Notes under the pieces: generated by a model
Database searches by the model: none
What the model was told of the DNA's origin: nothing
What the model saw: only the letters and a program-made list of their open reading frames with translations
Translations under genes and position numbers: made by a program
Origin: Lachnospiraceae bacterium
GTDB lineage: Bacteria; Bacillota; Clostridia; Lachnospirales; Lachnospiraceae
DNA: 64,000 bases
NCBI GenBank assembly: GCA_017450485.1
Contig: JAFSTN010000042.1
Coordinates: 62,001 to 126,000, forward strand
Reading direction: 5' to 3'
Shown: positions 34,214 to 43,483 of the stretch, piece after piece
Position numbering within the stretch: position 1 is the stretch's first letter
Layout: each line of letters begins with the position of its first letter

Positions 34214-36454
34214 TCAACAATACTTTTCTATCATATCGTTCAATATCTTTTTATCTATGGGCTTTGCGATAAAGTCCTGCATCCCCTCTGCGATGAGCAT
34301 GTCTCTGGTGCCGTCCACCGCATTGGCCGTTAAGGCAATGACAGGGACCGTCAGATTATATCCTCCGAGATCACGGATCGCATGCAGCGTCTCAACGCCG
34401 TCCATCTCGGGCATCATGTGATCCATCAATATGATGTCATATCTGTGCCGAGCAGCAAGTCTGACGGCCTCGGTACCTCTGCCTGTCACATCCACCTGCA
34501 TACCGTATGGAGCGAGAAGTCCCTTTGCAACCATCAGATTCACTCTGGAATCATCCACCACGAGAACACTCTTGTCCGGGTATTCATGGTACGCGAAACT
34601 GTCCTGTTTCTCTTTGAATTCATAGCTGTCATTTCTGATCGCGGCAGCCATCTCCGCACCGATGGGTTCATCCTCGCCCATCCTCTGGAATATGTTTACA
34701 TGGAATACGGTACCGCGGCCGTGGGCGGATTCAACGGTAATATCGCCGTCCATGGCCTGAGCCAGCCTGCGGCTGATCGACAGCCCCAGTCCTGCCCCCT
34801 GAGCTATGCGCATACGGTGAGTATCTATCCGGTTAAACGCATCAAACAGATGCCCGGCCTCTTCAGCTCTCAAACCGGTTCCTGTGTCGGATACATCGGC
34901 AAACAGCCTCAAACCGCCATACTCTCTTTCACCCCGGATCCGTATATGTATATAACCCTTCTCGGTACAGTTGATCGCAAAAGTGATCAGATTCATGAAT
35001 ATCTGTCTGATACGGGGTTCATCTCCTATCAGGGTCTGCGGCAGAGTATCATCCACATCCACTATATATTCAAGTGAAGTAGCGGCGATCTTGACTCTGA
35101 TGATACTGTTGATGGCATGGAGCATATCCGGCAGGGAATATGTCGCTTCAACCAAATCATTATGGCCTGCCTCGATCTTGGATATATCGAGAACATCATT
35201 GATTATACCCATTATACTGTCGCCGGCTTCATATATATGGCGGATCTGCCGTCTCTCCTCATCTTTGATCTGAGGATCTGCCAACAGGATATCGCTTATA
35301 CCCATGATCGCATTCATCGGAGTGCGCAGTTCATGACTCATATTCGCCAGGAAAACACTCTTTGAAGTGCTGGCATCTTCGGCTATCCGGCGGCTGATAC
35401 TCATCTGGCTCATCGCCTCTCGGATATCCGTGACATCCTGTACGAAGCATATGGTATACATGAGATCATGGAACTCGTCGTAATAAGAAGTCTTTGATAA
35501 TCTGCAATATGCTTTCCGGTCCTTATCCGCAGTCTTGCCGTTGTTTACGACATAAATCTCCTCGCCGTCCGTCCCCTCAAGCAGTTCATCCTCGTCCGTA
35601 AGAGACATCAGTTCGTCTGCTCTAAGCCCCGCCATATCACCGGGATCCACGCCGAAATAATCCGGTGCGATACGGTTCCATATCACGGTCTTTCCCGAGC
35701 CGTCCAGCACGAGCACGGGGACATTTACGTCCCTGAAAACATATTGGGATATATTCCGTTCATATATACCGAATGCCATGTATCTGCGAGATATTCCATA
35801 CAGAAGCATGGCTGATATGAATGCCGATACCGCACTGCCGGGGACAGCCGCAATATCATACAACGATGGCATCAGGGTATCAAATACATATCCGCAGAAC
35901 ATGATCGGTGCAAAGAGCGTGAATCTCTTGATGATCATATGCTCCCGTTCCAGATTCGTCGTATTTCTCCAATATGACAGGATGATGAAGAAGAAAACTA
36001 TGGATACCAGAATACAGGCAAACTGAAGATACCTGCCCCATGTCATCGTACTCTTAAACCAATATCCCCAGGGAGTCATGACAAAGGATACCGAAGAAGG
36101 CTGAATGATCTTCAGCCAGCTGATCAGCGCCGCAACACCGTAGATCGCTGCGAGAATGCCTCTGCCGGTGCGCGGATATCGTGCCAGTTCAGCGGCATAT
36201 TCGATCGCGGCCAGCATATATACGTATACTCCCAGCAGAGCTATCGCTCTGGCCACATATGCCCACTCGCTCTCGTAGCACATCCCCATCCAAGCATAAC
36301 CCGCATCCCAGATGAATACACTTGCAAATACAAGCAGCATCTTCAGACCGACTTTGGACTTGTCGCTCTGCCTGAAGGTGGATATGCCCAGAATGAGTGC
36401 AGTTATGGCCATTCCAGACAATATGAGAGAAACCAATGCGCTTAACGCGTACAT
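34214..36454 (-). CDS. hybrid histidine kinase with C-terminal receiver
   Basis: A 746-residue sensor. Seven or so N-terminal membrane helices (1-215, 7TM-type input region) are followed by a PAS-like domain (about 225-345, FRDVNVPVLVLDGSGKTVIW), HisKA with the phospho-acceptor His in FLANMSHELRTPMNAIMG, an HATPase domain (ANMSH to GAGLGLSISRRLAQ) and a receiver (about 625-746) with phospho-Asp in DIILMDHMMPEMDG and Lys in FIAKPIDKK. There is no output domain, so a partner or phosphorelay is expected. It follows rseP by 12 nt, putting it at the end of the uppS-cdsA-dxr-rseP transcript. Confidence 0.9.
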   Translation of the reverse strand: MYALSALVSLILSGMAITALILGISTFRQSDKSKVGLKMLLVFASVFIWDAGYAWMGMCYESEWAYVARAIALLGVYVYMLAAIEYAAELARYPRTGRGILAAIYGVAALISWLKIIQPSSVSFVMTPWGYWFKSTMTWGRYLQFACILVSIVFFFIILSYWRNTTNLEREHMIIKRFTLFAPIMFCGYVFDTLMPSLYDIAAVPGSAVSAFISAMLLYGISRRYMAFGIYERNISQYVFRDVNVPVLVLDGSGKTVIWNRIAPDYFGVDPGDMAGLRADELMSLTDEDELLEGTDGEEIYVVNNGKTADKDRKAYCRLSKTSYYDEFHDLMYTICFVQDVTDIREAMSQMSISRRIAEDASTSKSVFLANMSHELRTPMNAIMGISDILLADPQIKDEERRQIRHIYEAGDSIMGIINDVLDISKIEAGHNDLVEATYSLPDMLHAINSIIRVKIAATSLEYIVDVDDTLPQTLIGDEPRIRQIFMNLITFAINCTEKGYIHIRIRGEREYGGLRLFADVSDTGTGLRAEEAGHLFDAFNRIDTHRMRIAQGAGLGLSISRRLAQAMDGDITVESAHGRGTVFHVNIFQRMGEDEPIGAEMAAAIRNDSYEFKEKQDSFAYHEYPDKSVLVVDDSRVNLMVAKGLLAPYGMQVDVTGRGTEAVRLAARHRYDIILMDHMMPEMDGVETLHAIRDLGGYNLTVPVIALTANAVDGTRDMLIAEGMQDFIAKPIDKKILNDMIEKYC

Positions 36455-36466
36455 TTATACGTCCTC

Positions 36467-37525
36467 TTACTTAAACAGTCTCGCGATGTCATGATACATC
36501 ACGACCACCATCAACAATATGATCGCCACTATACCGACCAGGTGTATGATACCTTCCTTTTCCGGCGGAACCCGACGCCCGGTAATAAGCTCTATCAGTG
36601 CGAAGATCAGTCTGCCGCCGTCAAATGCGGGCAGCGGAACCAGATTTATGATCCCGACATTCACCGACAGGAGCACCAGCAGATTCATCATCGTCAGAAT
36701 CACACTGACAAATCCGTACGGACGTACCTCCTCATAGGTGTCATTCACCACTTCCGCCATTCCTACCGGACCCGACAGCGCATCGATCCCCAGCTTGCCG
36801 GTAAAGATCATGCCCAGAGATTTGACGGTATATCTCATCCAATACTGAACCTCATACAGAGCATATTGAAACACCTGAAAGGGATTGCAATCCAGTATCT
36901 CCGCGCCGCCTCTTATACCGATATAGTACCGTCCGTCCTGCTCATCATACTTGGGAGTCAGTACAACGGTGTGTCTGGCGCCATCGCGTTCGTATTCGAT
37001 CTCTATGCTCTTTCCTCCGTCGTACATGGATGAAAACATACTGACCTCACGGTACAGATGCACGTGCTCGCCGTCGATCCTGGTGATCATGTCACCCTGC
37101 ATAAGTCCGGCCTCCTCCGCTGCGGATCCCTCTATGATCGAACCGATCACAGGCAAATCCACCCCGGTGAAGCCTACCAGAACAAGAGCGAAAACAAAAG
37201 CGAGAAGAAAGTTTGCAAACGGCCCTGCAAACAGTGTCGCCGCTCTCTTAAGAGGAGATACATTCGGCAAAGCATGCTCATCCAGTTCTTTCTCGTCTTC
37301 TCCTATGCCTTCCATGCCGTCAAATATGCATGCTCCGCCCAGCGGAAGCAGTCTGAGGGCAAAAAGCGTTTCACCCTTTTTGAAAGAAAACAGCTTCGGT
37401 CCGAAACCGACGGTAAACTCATTCACTCTCACACCGCACATCCTGCCGACTATATAATGTCCGAATTCATGCGAGATGATCAGCAATCCTATTATCAGAA
37501 AAAACAATATGATAGAGACTATCAT
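36467..37525 (-). CDS. rseP: site-2 protease RseP (RIP zinc metalloprotease)
   Basis: A 352-residue intramembrane protease. The zinc motif HEFGH is at residues 19-23 in the first helix, a PDZ domain runs from about 125 to 190 (VIGSIIEGSAAEEAGLMQGDMI), and the second active-site block NLVPLPAFDGGRLIF is near residue 300. It cleaves membrane-bound anti-sigma factors or signal-peptide remnants. It overlaps dxr by 4 nt in the classic order. Confidence 0.95.
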   Translation of the reverse strand: MIVSIILFFLIIGLLIISHEFGHYIVGRMCGVRVNEFTVGFGPKLFSFKKGETLFALRLLPLGGACIFDGMEGIGEDEKELDEHALPNVSPLKRAATLFAGPFANFLLAFVFALVLVGFTGVDLPVIGSIIEGSAAEEAGLMQGDMITRIDGEHVHLYREVSMFSSMYDGGKSIEIEYERDGARHTVVLTPKYDEQDGRYYIGIRGGAEILDCNPFQVFQYALYEVQYWMRYTVKSLGMIFTGKLGIDALSGPVGMAEVVNDTYEEVRPYGFVSVILTMMNLLVLLSVNVGIINLVPLPAFDGGRLIFALIELITGRRVPPEKEGIIHLVGIVAIILLMVVVMYHDIARLFK

Positions 37526-38676
37526 CTGTATGCCTCCGCAAAAGCCCTGACTTCGGATTCGATAGCGAGTATATCATCCACCGAAGGATCGTCGATGACT
37601 GTATGATGATCCATACATGCCGAAATGAACTCGGGTATCTCCACAAACCTAAGGGCTCCGTCTATAAACATCCCTACAGCGGCCTCATTCGCCGCATTAA
37701 ATACCGTGGGCAGACTGCCGCCTCTTCTGCAGGCATCATAAGCAAGCTTGAGTCCCGGGAAAGCATCCGTATCGGGCTTCTCAAACGTCAGACTGCCGAG
37801 TGAGAACAGGTCCACTCTGCCTGCATCCATCGGTCTTCTGTCCGGATAATAAAGCGCATACTGTATGGGCAGTTTCATATCCGGCACTCCCAGCTGAGCC
37901 ATGATGGCACCGTCTGCATACTGTACCGCGGAATGCACTATACTCTGGGGATGTATCAGAACCTGTATCTGATCCAGCTCCACGCCGAACAACCACTTGG
38001 CCTCCATTACCTCAAGTCCCTTGTTACACAGGGATGCCGAATCGATAGTCACCTTACGTCCCATGGACCAGTTTGGATGCTTAAGTGCATCGGCCAGCGT
38101 CATCTTCTCAAGCTCCGCCCTGCTCTTCCCTCTGAATGGGCCGCCGGAAGCAGTGAGCAGGATCTTCTCCAGTCTGTTCTTCGGTTCACCGTTCAACGAC
38201 TGGAATATCGCACTGTGTTCCGAATCCACCGGAAGTATATCGACCCCGGATCTCGAAGCAAGCGGCATGATGATATGGCCGGCGCATACAAGTGTTTCCT
38301 TATTTGCGAGTGCTATATCCTTCCCCGCCTCGATCGCAGCTATAGTAGGGCGTATGCCTATCATGCCCACGATGCCCGTGACCACTATGGACGCCTCCGG
38401 TTCGGTCGCAGCTTCTATCAGGCCGTCCATACCGGAGGACACGTGCGTCCCGGTATCTGCCAGACGTACTCTCAGCTCTGCGGCATCCGCATCATCCATA
38501 CACGAACACAGAGCCGGCTTAAACTCCCTGACCTGTGCTTCCAGCAGGTCGATATTGCGTCCTGCTGCCAGAGCGGATACACGTATGTCTTTCTCTTTTC
38601 TCACTATCTCGAGAGTCTGAGTTCCTATCGAACCCGTCGACCCGATGACGGATATTGTACGCATAGTTTTAATCAA
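37522..38676 (-). CDS. dxr: 1-deoxy-D-xylulose 5-phosphate reductoisomerase
   Basis: A 384-residue Dxr, converting DXP to MEP with NADPH. The dinucleotide motif VIGSTGSIGTQTLEIV opens the protein. The metal and substrate blocks LPVDSEHSAIFQSL, TASGGPFRG and NWSMGRKVTIDSASLCNKGLEVMEA are intact, and the late AANEAAV segment is present. Length is normal. It overlaps cdsA and rseP by 4 nt on each side. Confidence 0.97.
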   Translation of the reverse strand: MIKTMRTISVIGSTGSIGTQTLEIVRKEKDIRVSALAAGRNIDLLEAQVREFKPALCSCMDDADAAELRVRLADTGTHVSSGMDGLIEAATEPEASIVVTGIVGMIGIRPTIAAIEAGKDIALANKETLVCAGHIIMPLASRSGVDILPVDSEHSAIFQSLNGEPKNRLEKILLTASGGPFRGKSRAELEKMTLADALKHPNWSMGRKVTIDSASLCNKGLEVMEAKWLFGVELDQIQVLIHPQSIVHSAVQYADGAIMAQLGVPDMKLPIQYALYYPDRRPMDAGRVDLFSLGSLTFEKPDTDAFPGLKLAYDACRRGGSLPTVFNAANEAAVGMFIDGALRFVEIPEFISACMDHHTVIDDPSVDDILAIESEVRAFAEAYR

Positions 38677-39533
38677 TTAAACAACATAAACTTAAAGAGC
38701 ATATACACCACCGGTGCAACGAAGATCACCGAATCGAAGCGATCCATGATCCCGCCGTGTCCCGGGAGCAGATTGCCATAATCCTTGATATCATGGTTGC
38801 GCTTGATCGCCGACGCAGCCAGGTCGCCAACCATGGATATGAGAGCTCCGCATACGCATATCACGGCTATCGTAACTATAGTCTCCCACACCGGAGCATC
38901 GGATGACGGCGCTATCAGAAATGCCGCATAGACGCAGCCTACGATCACCGATCCGCACACTCCTCCGATCGCGCCCTCCACACTCTTCTTGGGCGAGAGC
39001 ACAGGAGACATCTTGTGCCTGCCGAACTTCATTCCGATCAGATAAGCGCTGATATCGCATATCCACGAGCATATGATAACCATCCATACAAGCACAATAC
39101 CTCGATCCATAGCTCTGATCATGTATACATAGGAGAGCATGACCGGGCAATATATTACCGAAAAGACAGATGAGATCGTGCGCGTGGCATCATACCTCGG
39201 GAAAGTAAATACATATACACTCATATGCGCCATAAGCATAAGCACGATGACACATATCTGTATCAGACGAAGCATATCCGCATCTATGAGCCCCAGTGTC
39301 TCCACTTCAAGCACAGCATACCACAGAAAGATAAATATATATGCTGCGATCTCCATGGGAGAGATGGCTCGATCCGCTTCGCGAATTCCGAATGCGGCAG
39401 ACAGTTCACGATATCCCACTACTGCCGCGAAGAGCAGAACCCCTATCAGGAACTCTCTGCCCAGCAGTATCATAGCGATCATGAAAGCTCCGCCGATAAT
39501 GGTTGTAAGCGTCCTCTGCAGAAAATTACTCAT
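38673..39533 (-). CDS. cdsA: phosphatidate cytidylyltransferase
   Basis: A 286-residue membrane enzyme making CDP-diacylglycerol from phosphatidate and CTP. About eight helices are seen. The family signature is near the C-terminus: SAIKRNHDIKDYGNLLPGHGGIMDRFDS. I begin it at the ATG at 39533 (MSNFLQRTL), which overlaps the uppS stop by 8 nt. The longer open frame upstream only covers uppS and is not part of the protein. Confidence 0.94.
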   Translation of the reverse strand: MSNFLQRTLTTIIGGAFMIAMILLGREFLIGVLLFAAVVGYRELSAAFGIREADRAISPMEIAAYIFIFLWYAVLEVETLGLIDADMLRLIQICVIVLMLMAHMSVYVFTFPRYDATRTISSVFSVIYCPVMLSYVYMIRAMDRGIVLVWMVIICSWICDISAYLIGMKFGRHKMSPVLSPKKSVEGAIGGVCGSVIVGCVYAAFLIAPSSDAPVWETIVTIAVICVCGALISMVGDLAASAIKRNHDIKDYGNLLPGHGGIMDRFDSVIFVAPVVYMLFKFMLFN

Positions 39534-40242
39534 TCGTGCCTCCGAATCTCCTGTCTCTGCGGGTGTATGCTTCCACAGCCAGGCGCAATTCATCGGGGCC
39601 GAAATCCGGCCATGCCACATCGGTAAAATACAGCTCCGAATATGCGAGCTCCCACAGCAGGAAATTGGATATTCGCTCTTCACCGCATGTCCTGATCATC
39701 AGATCGGGATCGGGGATATCCGGTGCATCAAGATGAGCGCTTATGGTATCGGCCGTGATATCATCCGGAGCCATCTCACCCTTTTCCACGGACTTGGCTA
39801 TACTGCGGACCGCACGGGTGAGTTCATCTCGTCCTCCGTAGTTGATAGCCAGAGTAAGCGTCACTCCGTCATACTGTGCCGTATGCTCTTCTACGTGTGC
39901 TATCGCTTCCTGAATATCGGAATCCAGACCGGTCTTGTCACCGATCACACGTATGCGCATATTGTTTTCATCCGCATCCTTAATACACGTCTTCAGATAT
40001 CCGCGAAAGAGCTTCATCAGGGCGCCTACTTCTTCAGCGGTCCTGCTCCAGTTCTCTGTGGAAAAAGCATATAACGTCACGTATTTGATGCCCATCTGCC
40101 CTGCGGCTCTGGTCACATCGGCTACCCTCTTGGCCCCCTCGGTATGCCCGAATGTCCTCGGCTTACCCTGAGCCTTTGCCCATCTTCCGTTTCCGTCCAT
40201 TATGATCGCTACATGTACCGGGATCTTGAGATTATCCTGCAT
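39526..40242 (-). CDS. uppS: undecaprenyl diphosphate synthase
   Basis: A 238-residue cis-prenyltransferase that extends farnesyl diphosphate to the C55 carrier for wall synthesis. The Asp-containing start HVAIIMDGNGRWAKAQGKPR, the YAFSTENWSR block, NYGGRDEL and the late RTCGEERISNFLLWELAYSELYF motif are all present. It opens the lipid-carrier and isoprenoid gene run. Confidence 0.97.
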   Translation of the reverse strand: MQDNLKIPVHVAIIMDGNGRWAKAQGKPRTFGHTEGAKRVADVTRAAGQMGIKYVTLYAFSTENWSRTAEEVGALMKLFRGYLKTCIKDADENNMRIRVIGDKTGLDSDIQEAIAHVEEHTAQYDGVTLTLAINYGGRDELTRAVRSIAKSVEKGEMAPDDITADTISAHLDAPDIPDPDLMIRTCGEERISNFLLWELAYSELYFTDVAWPDFGPDELRLAVEAYTRRDRRFGGTNE

Positions 40243-40289
40243 GATTCTTCCTTTATGTACGCTCGTACCCTGTTCTTCGGTGTAAAGAA

Positions 40290-40313
40290 GGGGGACAGCT
40301 TATGTTGTCCCCC
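40290..40313 (-). terminator. terminator after frr
   Basis: An 8-bp GGGGGACA/TGTCCCCC stem with an 8-nt loop in the 78-nt frr-uppS gap, followed on the minus strand by CTTCTTTAC. The short T run makes it moderate; some read-through to uppS is likely. Confidence 0.6.
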
Positions 40314-40320
40314 GCTTCGT

Positions 40321-40875
40321 TTATACTGTCATGATCTCTGACGATTTATCCTCGCATAGTTTATCGATCTTGGATATATACTGATCGGTCAGTTTCTGAA
40401 GTCCATCCTCCAGATCCTTGATCTCATCCTCGGAGACATCATCCGTCTTGGACAGTTTCTTGAATGCGTCATTACCGTCTCGTCTGATGTTTCTTACGGC
40501 TACCTTCGCATCCTCGGCCTTCTTCTTGACGTCCTTGGCCAGTTCCTTACGTCTCTCCTCTGTAAGTTCGGGGAAGACCAGTCTGATGACCGCGCCGTCA
40601 TTCGAAGGAGTGATCCCGACATCCGATGCAAGTATGGCTTTCTCGATCTCCTTGATCATAGTCTTTTCCCAAGGGGCTATCTGTATAAGCCTGGGCTCCG
40701 GCACGGTCACGTTACCGACTGACTGCAGCGGAGTGGGTGTTCCGTAGTAATCCACCTTGATCTTGTCCAATACATGCGGATTCGCTCTGCCCGCTCTGAT
40801 CGACATATAATCTCCGGACAGATGCTCCAGAGTCTTTTCCATCTTATCGCTGTAACTGTTTAATCTTTCGTCCAT
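40321..40875 (-). CDS. frr: ribosome recycling factor
   Basis: A 184-residue RRF, which with EF-G splits post-termination ribosomes. The family landmarks are IRAGRANPHVLDKIKVDYYG, the PLQSV segment, IQIAPWEKTMIKEIEKAI and the long helical C-terminus with VRNIRRDGND. It is normal in length and lies 20 nt after pyrH. Confidence 0.97.
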   Translation of the reverse strand: MDERLNSYSDKMEKTLEHLSGDYMSIRAGRANPHVLDKIKVDYYGTPTPLQSVGNVTVPEPRLIQIAPWEKTMIKEIEKAILASDVGITPSNDGAVIRLVFPELTEERRKELAKDVKKKAEDAKVAVRNIRRDGNDAFKKLSKTDDVSEDEIKDLEDGLQKLTDQYISKIDKLCEDKSSEIMTV

Positions 40876-40895
40876 TATATACCCCCTTGCTCGGA

Positions 40896-41591
40896 TCAGA
40901 CCGTAACCTTGGTTCCGTTGAACTTGCCCATCACGGACTCGATTATGCTGTCAGGCTCATTCAGAGAGAATACCAGCATGGGCATCTTGTTGTCTCTGGC
41001 CAGGATTGAAGCGGTCATATCGACCACCTGCAGATTCCGTGCTATCACATCATCAATGGATATCTCATCGAATCGTACTGCATTCGGATTCAGCTTCGGA
41101 TCGGAATCATATACCCCGTCCACAGCCTTCGCCAGAAGTATCACATCCGCTTCCACTTCCACGGCTCTGAGCACTACGCCCGTATCGGTTGAGAAGTAAG
41201 GATGCCCGGTACCTCCCGCAAAGAATACGACCATCCCGCGTTCAAAATACTTGTTTGCACGATCCTTTGAAAAAAGTTTCGTGAACGAACCGCATTCAAA
41301 AGGAGTAAGGATACTGGTCTTCATGCCTTCGCTCCTGAATATCTCGGATACGTAGATACAGTTCATGATCGTGGCAAGCATACCTATCTGATCCGCTTTG
41401 GTACGATCTATGTTCTCGCTGGTTCTTCCTCTCCAGAAGTTACCGCCGCCTATGACCACTCCGACCTGAATACCCGACTGTACAAGTCTGGAAACCTGTA
41501 CGGCTACCATCCGCACCGTATCCTCATCGAATCCGGTCTTCTTTTCTCCCGCGAGAGCCTCGCCGCTGAGTTTGAGCAATATTCTTTTCAT
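40896..41591 (-). CDS. pyrH: uridylate kinase (UMP kinase)
   Basis: A 231-residue hexameric UMP kinase making UDP. It opens MKRILLKLSGEALAG, and contains VGVVIGGGNFWRGR, DQIGMLATIMNCIY and FFAGGTGHPYFSTDTGVVLRA. I start at the ATG at 41591 after GTGAGGTGTGC; a GTG two codons earlier is possible. The pyrH-frr-uppS-cdsA-dxr-rseP order is widely conserved. Confidence 0.95.
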   Translation of the reverse strand: MKRILLKLSGEALAGEKKTGFDEDTVRMVAVQVSRLVQSGIQVGVVIGGGNFWRGRTSENIDRTKADQIGMLATIMNCIYVSEIFRSEGMKTSILTPFECGSFTKLFSKDRANKYFERGMVVFFAGGTGHPYFSTDTGVVLRAVEVEADVILLAKAVDGVYDSDPKLNPNAVRFDEISIDDVIARNLQVVDMTASILARDNKMPMLVFSLNEPDSIIESVMGKFNGTKVTV

Positions 41592-41636
41592 GCACACCTC
41601 ACGTTAATATCGTTTCGTGCTGTCCGATTCGTCGTA

Positions 41637-42455
41637 TCAGAATGATTTCTTGAGTTCTTCGAAGAAGGATGTCGGATTGACATCGGCATATGCCTGTGAG
41701 CACATACCCTCGATCACAGCACCGTTATTGATCTGTACATACTTGGACTTGATATTGCCCATTACTATAGCGGATCCATCCAGTATGACAGGACCTCTTA
41801 CATCTATATCTCCCTTAACCGCACCTGCTATAACAGCACTGGTGGCAGTTATATTGCCGATTATGACTGTGCTCTGTCCAACCTTGACCGCACCCTCGGA
41901 GACCACATCTCCGTTCATCTGCGCTCCTTCGGCATATACCTCGGCCGCTTTTGCGTTACCTTTGATAGTACCTGTGATGCTGAGCTTACCGAGTGCATTT
42001 ACATTACCTATGATGCGGCCGACCAGCTCAAGCGATCCCTGTGTGGTAACATCTCCGTTTATCTCCATACCCAGAGTAATAACCGCGGTCTCATCAAGAA
42101 CCTGCTTACGATCCTGGGGAGTGTTATCACTGTTTAAATACTCCTGTACAGCAGCTGCTGCCTGTGAGCTTCCCTGCGGAACCACCGGTTCCGGGATCGT
42201 TACGGGGTCGGGAATAACCACAGGTTCCTCCTGTACCTCGGGCTCATAGACCGGCTCCGGCTGAACGGGAATCTCGACCTGTTCTTCAACAGTTTCCTCG
42301 GTCTCTATACTTCCGGCTTCCATCTTATCGAGCATAGCGCTCAGGTCCACATCGGGCAGATTTCCTCCTTCTGCAGTTGCCACTCCTTCCTCCTCCGGCA
42401 TCATCTCATTGACTGCCTGTGATAAATCATCTTTTAGATCTGAAAAAAATCCCAT
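41637..42455 (-). CDS. bactofilin-type polymer-forming cytoskeletal protein
   Basis: A 272-residue protein. The first 110 residues are acidic and Glu/Val/Pro-rich. A bactofilin beta-helix follows (about 125-255), made of short imperfect repeats such as INGDVTTQGSLELVGRIIGNVNALG. Bactofilins form filaments at the membrane that organise wall synthesis, cell curvature or polarity. The long disordered N-terminal arm is unusual in length and could recruit partners (inference). The wall genes lie immediately upstream. Confidence 0.85.
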   Translation of the reverse strand: MGFFSDLKDDLSQAVNEMMPEEEGVATAEGGNLPDVDLSAMLDKMEAGSIETEETVEEQVEIPVQPEPVYEPEVQEEPVVIPDPVTIPEPVVPQGSSQAAAAVQEYLNSDNTPQDRKQVLDETAVITLGMEINGDVTTQGSLELVGRIIGNVNALGKLSITGTIKGNAKAAEVYAEGAQMNGDVVSEGAVKVGQSTVIIGNITATSAVIAGAVKGDIDVRGPVILDGSAIVMGNIKSKYVQINNGAVIEGMCSQAYADVNPTSFFEELKKSF

Positions 42456-42475
42456 TTTTAAATTCCTTTCTTAAA

Positions 42476-43444
42476 TCATTCTCTATGCTGAATAGGAAAA
42501 GTATCGTCGCTTATCGGGAGGATCTCCGTATCCTCCATATCCTGAATGCTCTCAATGATACGCGGGAGAGCTTCCACCGTGCTGTGCTTGTCAGCCGCAT
42601 CATGCATCAGTATCACAGCTTCGTTAAAGTTTGCCACCCTTGATACACAGTTACTTACGATCGTATCCGCACTGATCGGGTGTCCTGCGGCATCACCGGA
42701 TACTATATTCCAGTCAAAATAGGTGATGTCCTGCTCCGTCAGATACTCTATCAGCTCGCTCATATCCACCGTTGAAGCGGTATTCGAGCTGCCTCCGGGG
42801 AAGCGATAGTATCTGGACCACACTCCGGTCACCTCGTAGAGGTATTCCTGAAGCTTATTCAGGTCGTCCACAAAAGCATCCTTTGAAGCATATACCTGCG
42901 AATACCGGTGACTGTAGGAATGCATCCCGAGAGTATGCCCGTCGGCAACTATCCTCTTATAAGCATCTACGGCCACATCCTCAGTCTTGCCTATCACAAA
43001 GAATGTCGCTTTGACCTCATGTTCTGCCAGTATGTCAAGGATCTCATCCGTATATATGCTCGGCCCGTCATCAAATGTCAGATAAACTTCTCTGACGTGC
43101 TCTTCTTCATCCTCCGCAGCTTCCTCGGGCATATCGGGTGTCAGGTCCGTTTCAGAAGCATCACGCTGTGAATCCGTAACATCCGACACGCTGTACACAT
43201 CACGGGGAGCGTCGATATATGCGATGTCATCTCTCAGCTGTTCCATGGATGACAGAAGCTCATCGTATCTGTTCTGCAGATCGCTCAGCTCTCTCCTGGT
43301 GTGAATGAACAGGCTCAAGAATACGATCGAACACACCAAAGGAATGATGATAGCCAGCGCCAGCACTATCAGTATTATCTTTTTAAGTCGCCGGACCCGT
43401 CTGCGCCTGTATTCGGCGTAAGCTGATTCATCCATCGCGGTCAT
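42476..43444 (-). CDS. membrane-anchored polysaccharide deacetylase
   Basis: A 322-residue NodB-fold deacetylase anchored by one N-terminal helix (about 24-50) with a short coiled-coil stalk and acidic linker. Catalytic blocks are intact: VYLTFDDGPSIYTDEI (Asp-Asp), GHTLGMHSYSHRYS (two His), RYYRFPGGSSN and, near the end, VILMHDAADKHSTVEALP. Such enzymes remove acetyl groups from peptidoglycan GlcNAc or another amino-sugar polymer outside the cell, often giving lysozyme resistance. The exact substrate is not fixed by sequence. AAGGAAGTGG precedes the start. Confidence 0.9.
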   Translation of the reverse strand: MTAMDESAYAEYRRRRVRRLKKIILIVLALAIIIPLVCSIVFLSLFIHTRRELSDLQNRYDELLSSMEQLRDDIAYIDAPRDVYSVSDVTDSQRDASETDLTPDMPEEAAEDEEEHVREVYLTFDDGPSIYTDEILDILAEHEVKATFFVIGKTEDVAVDAYKRIVADGHTLGMHSYSHRYSQVYASKDAFVDDLNKLQEYLYEVTGVWSRYYRFPGGSSNTASTVDMSELIEYLTEQDITYFDWNIVSGDAAGHPISADTIVSNCVSRVANFNEAVILMHDAADKHSTVEALPRIIESIQDMEDTEILPISDDTFPIQHRE

Positions 43445-43483
43445 CCACTTCCTTCAGGGTCTTCGCACACATAGACTATTTTA

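Noticed and set aside
38673-39683. Long N-terminal extension of CdsA
   Set aside because: The extra 50 codons overlap uppS and have no membrane or family character. The ATG at 39533 gives a standard CdsA.
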